Shown here: positions 19,530 to 27,710 of the stretch, piece by piece | Numbering within the stretch: position 1 is the first letter of the stretch | Layout: each line of letters opens with the position of its first letter | NCBI RefSeq assembly: GCF_900068895.1 | Contig: NZ_CDPK01000008.1 | Span: forward strand, 111,286-175,285 | Direction: 5' to 3' | Length of the DNA stretch: 64,000 bases | Origin: Erwinia sp. ErVv1 | Lineage (GTDB): Bacteria > Pseudomonadota > Gammaproteobacteria > Enterobacterales > Enterobacteriaceae | Program-made: the position numbers and the translations under genes | The notes under the pieces: model-generated | Databases searched by the model: none | Seen by the model: only the letters and a program-made list of their open reading frames with translations | What the model was told of the DNA's origin: nothing

Positions 19530-20249
19530 GTGATTATTGGACCTTATATCAACGGTGCCGCCGTGCTGATTGGCGGTATTGCGGGTGCCCTGCTGAGCAG
19601 TAAACTGCCTGAACGAGTACGCACCTCAATGCCGCTGATTTTTGGCGCGGCCTCAATGTGTATGGGGATCGTGCTGGTCAATAAAGTGTCCCATATGCCG
19701 GTGATGGTGCTGTCGGTGATCCTTGGGGCCCTGTTAGGCGAGCTGGTTTATCTTGAGAGAGGAATCGGTAAGCTGGGTGCAAAGGCGCGCGGACTGGTAG
19801 AACTGGTGGTGCGTACGGAGCCGGGCAGTGAAGAGTCACAGGCGCAATTTCTGCAAAGTTACGTGGCGATTATCGTCCTGTTTTGCGCCAGCGGCACGGG
19901 GATTTTCGGTTCCATGCATGAGGGAATGACCGGCGACTTTAGCATTCTGATTGCCAAGTCTTTCCTCGATCTCTTTACCGCGGCCATTTTTGCTACCACG
20001 CTCGGGTTTTCGGTCGCCATTGTGGCGATACCCCAGCTGATTATCCAGCTGCTGCTGGCTTACGGTGCCGTGTTTATTCTACCGATGACCACGCCAGCCA
20101 TGCAGGCGGATTTCTCAGCCGTCGGTGGCGTACTGATGTTTGCGACGGGTTTTCGCATCTGCGGTATCAAGGTGTTTCCGGTGGCCAATATGCTGCCCGC
20201 CCTGGTGCTGGCCATGCCCATCTCGGCGCTGTGGAGCATGATATTCTGA
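19530..20249 (+). CDS. DUF554 family integral membrane protein
   Basis: 239 residues with about six to seven hydrophobic segments. It starts GPYINGAAVLIGGIAGALLS and contains CASGTGIFGSMHEGMTGDF and AVGGVLMFATGFRICGIK, stretches characteristic of the DUF554 (YdfK-like) family. The molecular role of the family is not settled. Position as third gene of the ubiD-ubiX operon suggests transport of the aromatic substrate or product, an inference from context only. GTG at 19530 is the apparent start, with AAGGAG upstream (TTTAAACAAGGAG). Confidence 0.8.
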   Translation: MIIGPYINGAAVLIGGIAGALLSSKLPERVRTSMPLIFGAASMCMGIVLVNKVSHMPVMVLSVILGALLGELVYLERGIGKLGAKARGLVELVVRTEPGSEESQAQFLQSYVAIIVLFCASGTGIFGSMHEGMTGDFSILIAKSFLDLFTAAIFATTLGFSVAIVAIPQLIIQLLLAYGAVFILPMTTPAMQADFSAVGGVLMFATGFRICGIKVFPVANMLPALVLAMPISALWSMIF

Positions 20250-20487
20250 TAGGGTTAGCCTGAAAAAGTAAAGCAGCTGGCTCGTTTAGAGCTAAACCCG
20301 CCCGCTGCCACCTGTTTAACCATGATGTTTTATCGCCATAATTATAAAAAAATTATTTATACCTATAAATTATAAAATTAATCACCTGCCAATACGCCTG
20401 TTTAAAAGAAAGATTTTAACTAAAAAGGTCAAGCGGCACCAGGGACGCCCCTTGCCTTGAGAATACAAAAATCAAGGTGGCATTAAA
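20250..20487. other. AT-rich intergenic region before the beta-helix gene
   Basis: 238 bases without a gene. The centre (about 20335-20385) is very AT-rich and probably holds the promoter of the following secreted-protein gene, but no single -35/-10 pair stands out. Base composition contrasts with the GC-rich DUF554 gene before it, marking the boundary between two accessory modules. Confidence 0.4.
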
Positions 20488-22029
20488 ATGATTAAGAGAA
20501 CGTTGCTCGTACTAATTTCCTGTCTGATACAGCCAACCATTCACGCCGCGGAGAACGACATCCCACCGCAGAACGTATTACAGATAACCTCCTACGCGGA
20601 CGATGCCAGTCCGGGGACGCTGCGCTGGGCAATACTTAAAAATAACCAGCATCCGGGAAATTATCGTATTGAATTACATACGCTGGGAAAGAAACCTTAT
20701 GCAATCAAACTGCAACAGCCTTTACCCCCGCTGATGGGTCCGGTAGAGATTATCAACACGGACTGGCGGAAAACCAATGATTATATCGCCATTGACGGCA
20801 GCGGCTATATTAAACCCGTCGATCCCCGCGCCTGTCCCGGTGCGGTCGAGGGGCAGTATGGCGCCAACGTGCGTACCACCAGCCTTCCCGGTTTAGTGCT
20901 GCGTGATACCGGCCACGTAACATTACAGGGGCTGGAGATTACAAACTTTTGTATTGGCATTTTAATTAACCGCTCCAGCGATAATGTCATCGAAGACAAC
21001 CGCATTGTCGCTAATCATGGCGGCGCGGGATTAATGTTAACCGGTGACGATGGTAAAGGAAACTCCACTGCCACAACAACGCAGAGGAATAAAATATTGC
21101 GCAACACCTTTATTAATAATGGTGATTCCATGGAAGCCACCCGGGGTGCCTCCTTTAATCTTATTGCAGATAATTTTATCACCACAGATTTAGTCAATAA
21201 TAAGGAGCCCTCACAGGGGCTGGAAATGCTGTGGGGCAATGATAATGAGATCATTCGTAATCATTTCGAAAATTACTCAGATGGCGTTCAGATTAACTGG
21301 GGTAACCGTAACTATATCGCGGCCAACACCTTCGTTAATCTCTCCTCCGCCGTCACCCTGAGCGGCAGCGGTAATATCGTCGATGGCAATACCATGACGG
21401 GTAACCGCGTGGCCGTGTCAGTGCGCCCACAGGGCGAAGCCGGTAAGGATGGCCGCTTCGGTATTAACCGTATCAGCGGGATCTCCAGTAACCGCATCAG
21501 CGAAAATATCATGATCGACAACGGCAGAAATATTAAACGCTGCTTTGCCGGAGGCAGCTGCCTGCCGCACTTAGCCGGGGCAATTGTCTTTAACGTTCCG
21601 GGCCTGGAACATGCTGCTTTTATTGGTAATCGCGGCGGCGGTATCAGCGAAGACACCAGCAAAATGGAGAAGATCTGTGCAATTGACGGAAGAGTGGCGG
21701 GCTGCGAACCGACCCCAAATGAGGGGCAAACCGCGCCGCACCTCGATCGGGTGACGCTTCATGCCGGGCAGCTTAGCGTAGAGGGAGAGGTTAAGGGCAT
21801 TGCCAATACGCTCTACCGAATAGAGTTCTTTTCCAATCGTCGTGCGGATGAAAACGAGGCGGAAGACATTCTGGGTTATCAGATGGTGGCGATAGGGGCG
21901 AATGGCCAGGCCCACTTCCACTATCAGCTGACCTTACCGGCCAGGTTACAGGTTGCCAATGTGACCGCCACCGCAACCAATAACGATGGGGCGACCTCAA
22001 CCTTAAGCCAGCCTGCTGCCCTAAGGTAA
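20488..22029 (+). CDS. Secreted right-handed parallel beta-helix protein
   Basis: 513 residues with an N-terminal signal peptide (IKRTLLVLISCLIQPTIHA, cleavage likely near residue 20). The mature start has SYADDASPGTLRWAI, like the SxxGTLRxAI segment that opens many polymorphic and pectate-lyase-like beta-helix proteins. Repeated N-x-I/F turns follow (NVIEDNRIVANH, NKILRNTFINNGD, NEIIRNHFENYSD, NYIAANTFVNLS, NIVDGNTMTGNR), typical of PbH1 repeats. The C-terminal 100 residues form a separate beta-rich domain (VTATATNNDGATS). Such folds often bind or cleave polysaccharides; activity here is unknown. AAGGTGG precedes the ATG. Confidence 0.8.
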   Translation: MIKRTLLVLISCLIQPTIHAAENDIPPQNVLQITSYADDASPGTLRWAILKNNQHPGNYRIELHTLGKKPYAIKLQQPLPPLMGPVEIINTDWRKTNDYIAIDGSGYIKPVDPRACPGAVEGQYGANVRTTSLPGLVLRDTGHVTLQGLEITNFCIGILINRSSDNVIEDNRIVANHGGAGLMLTGDDGKGNSTATTTQRNKILRNTFINNGDSMEATRGASFNLIADNFITTDLVNNKEPSQGLEMLWGNDNEIIRNHFENYSDGVQINWGNRNYIAANTFVNLSSAVTLSGSGNIVDGNTMTGNRVAVSVRPQGEAGKDGRFGINRISGISSNRISENIMIDNGRNIKRCFAGGSCLPHLAGAIVFNVPGLEHAAFIGNRGGGISEDTSKMEKICAIDGRVAGCEPTPNEGQTAPHLDRVTLHAGQLSVEGEVKGIANTLYRIEFFSNRRADENEAEDILGYQMVAIGANGQAHFHYQLTLPARLQVANVTATATNNDGATSTLSQPAALR

Positions 22030-22065
22030 CGATTTTTCACCCCATTGCCGTCGGCTATGACGGGT

Positions 22066-22092
22066 TAAAGGCGGGGCCCTGCCCGCCTTAGA
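22066..22092. terminator. Hairpin between the beta-helix gene and cueO
   Basis: AAGGCGGG (22068-22075) and CCCGCCTT (22082-22089) form a perfect 8-bp stem with a six-base loop. It lies between the converging genes and can end transcripts from both sides. Confidence 0.75.
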
Positions 22093-22098
22093 CTGGCC

Positions 22099-23694
22099 TC
22101 AGCTGACGGTAAAGCCCAGCATCATCCCCGTATCCTCATGCTCCAGCAGATGGCAGTGCGCCATATAGGCCTGCTCTTTTGTCGCGGCATAATCAAAGCG
22201 TACCAGCACTTCACTGCGCCACCCCTCAACCCTGACCATATCCTTCCAGCCACTGCGGTGCGCCGCCGGGGCTTTGCCGTTTTCGGAGAGGATGCGGAAC
22301 TGCGTGCCGTGAATATGAAACGGATGAAGCATCTCATCGCCTTCCCCGGAGACAGTCCACTTTTCTACCGTTCCGCGCGGCACATCGAACGCGGGTTTAG
22401 CCATATCAAAGGCCACGCCATTGATCTTATTGCCACTATGAAAATCGTACTCATCCTGCTGAGGCTGCGGATGCGACATACCCGCCATGCCGCCATCCGC
22501 ACACCTTTTCTCAGGTGCCGCGTCGTTATCGTCGGGGTCATGTGCATCGCCGCCCATACCGGCCATTGCCGCACCACCATACTTTTTGATGAGCGCCAGC
22601 ATCCCGCGACGCTCAAGTTCCGGATCCATCGACAGCTGTAGCCAGCGGCTCTTATCCACCTGCTCCGGCAGCGCCGGTAGCTCAACCAGCCTGTCGGGCA
22701 GCGTGCCGCTCGCCATAACCCGTAGCGGGATAATGCTCAGTACCGGCAGCGGCTGGTTGAACGGTTCCAGCGTCATGCCCATCTGCCGCACCGGCAGCGT
22801 CTGCAGGTCAAACGCTTTGCCATCGTGGGTATCAACCAGCACTTCAAAGCGCTCGCCCGGCATCATTGACAGTGTCTTCAGCGGCACCGGCTCGGACAGT
22901 AAGCCGCCGTCGCTGCCAATGACATACAGGGTGCGGTCATCGCTGGCGGTCAGATTAAGCGAGCGGGCATTGCAGCCATTCAGCAGGCGCAGGCGCAGCC
23001 AGCCGCGCGGTACGGCATGCTGCGGGTAAATAGCCCCGTTAGTCAGCATCGTATTCCCGAACCAGCCAACCGCCGCGCCCATCACGTCCAGTTCATAATC
23101 AATCCGGCTGCCATCGGCGCTCAGCCGTTTGTCCTGGAGGATCACCGGAATATCATCCACCCCCCAGATTTTCGGCAACAGCAGCTTACCGCTTGCCTCA
23201 TCATTCATCAGAACCAGTCCGGCCAGCCCCTGTGCGACCTGGTAGCCGGTCCTGCCGTGCTGATGAGGATGGAACCAGCAGGTGGCAGCGGGCTGATCGG
23301 GCGTGAAGCTGACGCTGCGGCTGGCACCCGGCGCAATCAGCGCCTGCGGGCCACCGTCAACGTCGCCGGGCAGTGCCAGCCCGTGCCAGTGAACCGTGGT
23401 CGCTTCGGGCAGGGCGTTGTGAACGTTAAGGGTGACGGCCTTGCCGCGCTCAAGCTGAATGGCCGGGCCGAGCAGGCTGCCATTATAGCCCCAGCTGGTG
23501 ACCGACTGACCCTGCCAGACGGTTTTGCCCTGCTGCGCGGTGATGTTCATGACACCGCGCGGGTCCGGCGTCAACAGGCTGGGAATGGGCAATTCGGCCC
23601 GGGGCATCGCGGCCATCAGTGAACGGCTCCACAGCGGCAGCGCGCTGGCTGCGCCTGCTGCGGCACTCAGCTTAATAAAATCACGACGTTGCAT
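22099..23694 (-). CDS. cueO: Multicopper oxidase CueO
   Basis: 531 residues from the ATG at 23694 ([14 protein letters not shown]), a twin-arginine signal for export of the folded enzyme. The frame extends upstream but the CueR-type promoter lies inside that extension, which rules it out. Copper ligands are all present: HWHG, HPHQH, HPFHIHG and [13 protein letters not shown]. CueO oxidises Cu(I) to Cu(II) in the periplasm. The segment that is Met-rich in E. coli (residues about 355-400) is Asp-rich here, with [17 protein letters not shown] and fewer Met residues, so the substrate copper site may differ. Confidence 0.94.
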   Translation of the reverse strand: MQRRDFIKLSAAAGAASALPLWSRSLMAAMPRAELPIPSLLTPDPRGVMNITAQQGKTVWQGQSVTSWGYNGSLLGPAIQLERGKAVTLNVHNALPEATTVHWHGLALPGDVDGGPQALIAPGASRSVSFTPDQPAATCWFHPHQHGRTGYQVAQGLAGLVLMNDEASGKLLLPKIWGVDDIPVILQDKRLSADGSRIDYELDVMGAAVGWFGNTMLTNGAIYPQHAVPRGWLRLRLLNGCNARSLNLTASDDRTLYVIGSDGGLLSEPVPLKTLSMMPGERFEVLVDTHDGKAFDLQTLPVRQMGMTLEPFNQPLPVLSIIPLRVMASGTLPDRLVELPALPEQVDKSRWLQLSMDPELERRGMLALIKKYGGAAMAGMGGDAHDPDDNDAAPEKRCADGGMAGMSHPQPQQDEYDFHSGNKINGVAFDMAKPAFDVPRGTVEKWTVSGEGDEMLHPFHIHGTQFRILSENGKAPAAHRSGWKDMVRVEGWRSEVLVRFDYAATKEQAYMAHCHLLEHEDTGMMLGFTVS

Positions 23695-23732
23695 TACCCT
23701 GTCCTTACGCTGGCGGTCGGTATCAGTGACGC

Positions 23733-23763
23733 AGCATAAACCCTTACCCTGCGGGAAGGTCAA
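23733..23763 (-). promoter_or_regulatory. CueR-type copper-responsive promoter of cueO
   Basis: On the minus strand a -35 TTGACC (23758-23763) and -10 TATGCT (23733-23738) are separated by 19 bases, the long spacing that MerR-family activators require. The spacer is an imperfect dyad of ACCTTCCC against GGGTAAGGGT, like the CueR sites of copA and cueO in E. coli. It ends 39 bases before the cueO ATG. Confidence 0.85.
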
Positions 23764-23894
23764 GCCTTGCCGGTCCCTCTGCGCCATCCACCGTCATTAA
23801 ATCGCCTTTTCAGCGCGTTTCTCTGGCAAATTTGTCTGTAGCCGCCCCGTAACTGTGCTAAGTTCAGCCTATTGCCAACCTCTGAGAACAATGT

Positions 23895-24242
23895 ATGAAG
23901 AAAAGCATCAAGGCTCTGTTGATACTGGGCCTCTTCGGCTTCTCGTCGACCAGTTTTGCCCTGAGCGAATCGGAAGCGGAAGACATGGCGGATCTTACCG
24001 CCGTTTTTGTTTATCTGAAGAATGACTGTGGTTATCAGGATCTGCCTGACACGCAGATCCGCCGGGCGCTGGCCTTTTTCGCCCAGCAAAATCGCTGGGA
24101 TTTGGCTAACTACGACAGTTTTAATATGAAAGCCTTAGGTGAAGACAGCTATCGCGATCTGAGCGGTATTGCGGTGCCTAACGCTGATAAATGCAAATCT
24201 CTCGCGCGTGATTCTCTTAGCCTGCTCGCCTGGGTGAAATAA
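23895..24242 (+). CDS. yacC: YacC family periplasmic protein
   Basis: 115 residues with a signal peptide ending near ALS (residue 23). The mature part, beginning ESEAEDMADLTAVFVYLKND, is nearly identical to E. coli YacC, a small conserved exported protein sometimes linked by similarity to pilotin-like secretion factors. Two cysteines (in NDCGYQ and DKCKSL) could form a disulfide. It lies between cueO (divergent) and speE, as in E. coli. Confidence 0.9.
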   Translation: MKKSIKALLILGLFGFSSTSFALSESEAEDMADLTAVFVYLKNDCGYQDLPDTQIRRALAFFAQQNRWDLANYDSFNMKALGEDSYRDLSGIAVPNADKCKSLARDSLSLLAWVK

Positions 24243-24355
24243 TCCTCTTTCTTATCTATGCTTTGTTGATAATTTGACCGTGCAACCGCGGTCAGAGTTA
24301 GCTATTATATCGCGCCCATTTTTCGTGGCTGTTTATGAGGAAGGAGAGTCCCACC

Positions 24356-25213
24356 ATGGCCGAAAAAGAAATGTGGTATGAAACGCTTCATGCCGGGTTT
24401 GGACAGTATTTCGCTGTCGACAAAGTCCTGTACCGTGAAAAAACCGGACATCAGGATCTGGTTATCTTCGAGAATGCCGCTTTAGGTCGCGTTATGGCAC
24501 TTGACGGCGTGGTACAAACCACGGAGCGCGATGAATTCATCTATCATGAAATGATGACGCACGTCCCGCTGCTGGCACAGGGTGCCGCGAAGCGGGTGTT
24601 AATTATCGGCGGTGGCGATGGCGCGATGCTGCGCGAAGTCAGCCGGCATAAAAGCGTCGAGCACATCACCATGGTAGAGATCGACGCCGGCGTCGTGACG
24701 TTCTGCAAACAGTATCTGCCGAACCATAGCGCGGGTGCCTATGACGATCCGCGCTTTACGCTGGTGATTGATGATGGCGTGAATTTTGTCAGCCAGTGCC
24801 AGGATAAATTTGACGTGATCATCTCTGACTGCACCGACCCTATCGGTCCCGGAGAGAGTCTGTTTACTTCGGAGTTTTACGAAGGCTGTCGCCGCTGCCT
24901 CAATGAAGATGGCATTTTTGTGGCACAAAACGGGGTCTGCTTTTTACAGCAGGATGAGGCCATTAACAGCCACCGTAAGCTGAGCCACTACTTTAACGAC
25001 GTCAGCTTCTACCAGGCGGCAATCCCCACCTACTACGGCGGGATTATGACCTTCGCCTGGGCGAGTAACAATCCAGCGCTGCGCCAGCTTGATACGGCCA
25101 CGCTACAGGCGCGCTTTGATGCCGCCAACCTGAATTGCCGCTATTACAATCCGGCAATCCATACCGGCAGCTTTGCCCTGCCGCAATATCTGTTGAATGC
25201 GCTGGCTAACTGA
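24356..25213 (+). CDS. speE: Spermidine synthase
   Basis: 285 residues from the ATG at 24356 ([12 protein letters not shown]). An earlier in-frame ATG (24335) would place the AAGGAGAG ribosome site inside the gene, so it is rejected. It transfers the aminopropyl group of decarboxylated SAM to putrescine. Signatures [22 protein letters not shown] and [13 protein letters not shown] are intact. It forms the speE-speD operon of polyamine synthesis. Confidence 0.96.
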   Translation: MAEKEMWYETLHAGFGQYFAVDKVLYREKTGHQDLVIFENAALGRVMALDGVVQTTERDEFIYHEMMTHVPLLAQGAAKRVLIIGGGDGAMLREVSRHKSVEHITMVEIDAGVVTFCKQYLPNHSAGAYDDPRFTLVIDDGVNFVSQCQDKFDVIISDCTDPIGPGESLFTSEFYEGCRRCLNEDGIFVAQNGVCFLQQDEAINSHRKLSHYFNDVSFYQAAIPTYYGGIMTFAWASNNPALRQLDTATLQARFDAANLNCRYYNPAIHTGSFALPQYLLNALAN

Positions 25214-25240
25214 CGGTGTATTTTAAGGGGGTGAACGAAA

Positions 25241-26050
25241 TTGCAAAAGCTTAAACTACATGGCTTCAACAACCTGACCAAAAGCCTGAGTTTTTGTATC
25301 TACGATATCTGTTACGCGAATACAGATGCAGAGCGTGACGGATACATTGCGTACATTGATGAACAGTATAATGCCAACCGCCTGACGGAAATCCTGAGCG
25401 AAACCTGTTCGATTATCGGCGCTAACGTGCTGAATATCGCCCGACAGGACTATGAGCCACAGGGCGCCAGCGTCACCATCCTCGTGAGTGAGGAACCGGT
25501 TGATCCTAAAGATATTGATAATTCCGAGCACCCTGGCCCGCTGCCGGAGTCGGTGGTCGCGCACCTGGATAAAAGCCATATCTGCGTGCATACCTATCCA
25601 GAGAGCCACCCGCAGGGCGGCCTTTGCACCTTCCGTGCCGATATTGAAGTATCGACCTGCGGAGTGATTTCCCCCCTAAAGGCGCTTAACTACCTGATTC
25701 ACCAGCTTGAATCAGACATTGTCACCATCGACTACCGCGTCAGGGGTTTCACTCGTGACGTGAATGGCGTGAAGCACTACATCGACCACCAGATCAATTC
25801 TATTCAGAATTTTATGTCTGACAGCATGAAATCGATGTACGACATGATGGATGTGAACGTCTATCAGGAAAATATGTTTCATACCAAGATGATGCTGAAA
25901 GAGTTCGATCTGAAACACTACCTGTTTAATACCAAACCGGAAGATCTTAGTCCGCAGGAGCACAAGCGTATAACCGATCTGCTGTGGAAAGAGATGCGTG
26001 AGATCTATTACGGACGCAACATTCCGTCCGTTGGACTGAAAACACAGTAA
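25241..26050 (+). CDS. speD: S-adenosylmethionine decarboxylase proenzyme, UUG start
   Basis: 269 residues starting at a TTG (25241) behind an AAGGGGGTG ribosome site; the E. coli gene also uses TTG. The proenzyme cleaves itself before Ser112 ([14 protein letters not shown]) to make the pyruvoyl group. It supplies decarboxylated SAM to SpeE. Compared with E. coli it carries a few extra C-terminal residues (PSVGLKTQ). A hairpin with a T-run follows. Confidence 0.95.
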   Translation: MQKLKLHGFNNLTKSLSFCIYDICYANTDAERDGYIAYIDEQYNANRLTEILSETCSIIGANVLNIARQDYEPQGASVTILVSEEPVDPKDIDNSEHPGPLPESVVAHLDKSHICVHTYPESHPQGGLCTFRADIEVSTCGVISPLKALNYLIHQLESDIVTIDYRVRGFTRDVNGVKHYIDHQINSIQNFMSDSMKSMYDMMDVNVYQENMFHTKMMLKEFDLKHYLFNTKPEDLSPQEHKRITDLLWKEMREIYYGRNIPSVGLKTQ

Positions 26051-26070
26051 CCTGTTGCTGTTGACGAAAT

Positions 26071-26101
26071 ACGGGCGGCCTCTGTGTCGCCCGTTTTGTT
26101 T
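26071..26101 (+). terminator. Rho-independent terminator of speED
   Basis: ACGGGCG (26071-26077) and CGCCCGT (26088-26094) form a 7-bp stem with a ten-base loop, followed by TTTTGTTT. Confidence 0.85.
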
Positions 26102-26188
26102 CAGCAGCAGTGGCGGGTCTGATATAGCTGGGCTATCGACGGCGTGAAACCGCCAGCCGATGACGCCCATCTTACCTGTGCAGACCGA

Positions 26189-26551
26189 TTATCGCCCCTG
26201 CAAAAAGGCCCGGTAGGCGGCAATCACCGCAAGGAAATCCTCCACGCCGCAGAAGCACAGGCTCTCTTCATCGTAGTAGTTCATTCCCTCTTCAATCTCA
26301 TCCCCCTCAAAGCTGAGCAGATTCGCGCGAATGATCACCTCTTCTTCATCCAGCCACAGCGTATACTCATGCCCGATGCGCTGCCACTGGCGCTCGCTGC
26401 CCTTCACCTCCTGAACGGCGGCCTCGACCTCATCCAGCAGCGTCAGGTTGCCCTCCACCTCTTCATTAAACCAGTGACCGACGGCCTCATGGCCCATTGA
26501 CATGCGGACCTTCACGCCGCCGGTGATGTCGCGTAAAAACTCATATTCCAC
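26189..26551 (-). CDS. yacL: UPF0231 family protein YacL
   Basis: 120 residues from a GTG at 26551, which has AAGGG seven bases upstream and gives the family start ([10 protein letters not shown]). An ATG at 26569 would include that ribosome site and is less likely. The protein is acidic and conserved ([36 protein letters not shown]). Function is unknown. The position between speD and acnB is the E. coli one. Confidence 0.9.
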   Translation of the reverse strand: MEYEFLRDITGGVKVRMSMGHEAVGHWFNEEVEGNLTLLDEVEAAVQEVKGSERQWQRIGHEYTLWLDEEEVIIRANLLSFEGDEIEEGMNYYDEESLCFCGVEDFLAVIAAYRAFLQGR

Positions 26552-26901
26552 GGTAATACCCTTATACATGCAGCTGTCGAAGTTGATGCTTCAGCCATGC
26601 TCTCATTCTGACAGGATCCGGTTACTTTACCACGTTATTCATTGCCGACTGCGATTGAGGGAGTAGCCAGGAAGCCGCGAAAATATTGTCTTCTTCATCT
26701 GCATCAGGTTACGCGTGCACTTAAGAAATTGTAAAGCCTCACCGCTTTAGGTGAAGTGAAAACATATTATGAACCTGGCTCGCAAAACAAAAAATTAAGT
26801 AGGGACCTTGATTAGACGACATTTGTAAAAACGAATGCCTTAGGATAAAATTCGCGCAAGAAATGCATGATGCATTGGTATATGATCAAGGATGACGATC
26901 A
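26552..26901. other. Intergenic region between yacL and the orphan secreted gene
   Basis: 350 bases without a gene, AT-rich in the second half. The only clear signal is the promoter described separately at 26823-26851, plus a short ATGCATGATGCAT-like inverted motif just after it (about 26862-26875). Confidence 0.5.
26823..26851 (+). promoter_or_regulatory. Sigma70-type promoter for the orphan secreted gene
   Basis: TTGTAA (26823-26828) and TAAAAT (26846-26851) are separated by exactly 17 bases and lie about 50 bases before the ATG at 26902. Confidence 0.6.
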
Positions 26902-27642
26902 ATGAACCTTACCCGTAAATCCGTCCTGTTTTGCCCCCTGGCGCTGCTCTTATTCCTCTCTGCTGCTCTGATAAGGGCTGATAGTGCGCCGGTTATCTCG
27001 TCTGAACGCATCGTCCCACCTGAGACTGAGCATTACAATCGGGTCAGTCTGGATAACCGGATCGAATTAAAAACCCCGGTCAACCTGTTTAATATACACT
27101 CTTCTGAAATGCCGCCAGGCCACTATCCATGTGCGGATAGCGTTATTACTCAGGCTCCATCAGTGACCAGAACCTTAAATAATAAACTTCCTAAAAATAA
27201 TGGCCGTTATTTTCCAGGCTGGAATAGCCATCATATTTCCTCAGAAACGCTAATGGGCGATGGGACTCATATATGGCCGCTCTCCAGTAATGAACAGGCT
27301 GCACCCGCTGAGGACGATCGCTCTGACGGGATGGGTGACAACGGAGAGAGAGAAGCCCTGCCTTATCGCCCCTTCAGCACTCCCTCCAGCTGGCAGCTAT
27401 CTGAACAGCCGCCGCTTACGCTAAGTGCATATGCCCTCCATAAGCGTATTTTCAAGGATGGCAGCGCGAGCACCGGCTTTAAATCCGGCCAGAGGGGCAA
27501 TAGCTTTCAGCTCAAAACGGACGCCAGCATCCCGCGGGTAGAAAACACTGAACTCTCCTGTCAGATGCACTATCAGAAGTACCTGCAAAAAGAGGGTATT
27601 GACGACTGGGGGATTGCGGCAGGAATAACCGTGAGTTTCTAA
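26902..27642 (+). CDS. Exported protein of unknown function
   Basis: 246 residues. A signal peptide is clear (basic start NLTRKS, hydrophobic run LFCPLALLLFLSAALI, cleavage near RADSA). I do not recognise the rest. It is polar and Pro/Ser-rich, with NNGRYFPGWNSHH in the middle, only two cysteines in the mature part (HYPCADS and ELSCQMH), and a C-terminal WGIAAGITVSF ending in Phe with alternating hydrophobics, reminiscent of an outer-membrane strand. It has its own promoter and terminator and no counterpart at this site in E. coli. Likely a lineage-specific envelope or secreted protein. Confidence 0.65.
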   Translation: MNLTRKSVLFCPLALLLFLSAALIRADSAPVISSERIVPPETEHYNRVSLDNRIELKTPVNLFNIHSSEMPPGHYPCADSVITQAPSVTRTLNNKLPKNNGRYFPGWNSHHISSETLMGDGTHIWPLSSNEQAAPAEDDRSDGMGDNGEREALPYRPFSTPSSWQLSEQPPLTLSAYALHKRIFKDGSASTGFKSGQRGNSFQLKTDASIPRVENTELSCQMHYQKYLQKEGIDDWGIAAGITVSF

Positions 27643-27676
27643 AAAAAAACCGGAGATGATTTCTCATCCCCGGTTT
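27643..27676. terminator. Bidirectional terminator between the orphan gene and acnB
   Basis: AACCGG-A-GATGA (27648-27659), loop TTTC, TCATC-C-CCGGTT (27664-27675) form a long stem with one mismatch, flanked by an A-run on the left and TTT on the right. It serves both converging genes. Confidence 0.85.
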
Positions 27677-27710
27677 GGTGGTCATCTTCAGCGCCTGGGT
27701 AACTTCCCCT

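Noticed and set aside
22099..23787. CueO start at 23787 giving a 562-residue protein
   Set aside because: The extension would contain the CueR-type promoter; the ATG at 23694 gives the twin-arginine signal peptide.
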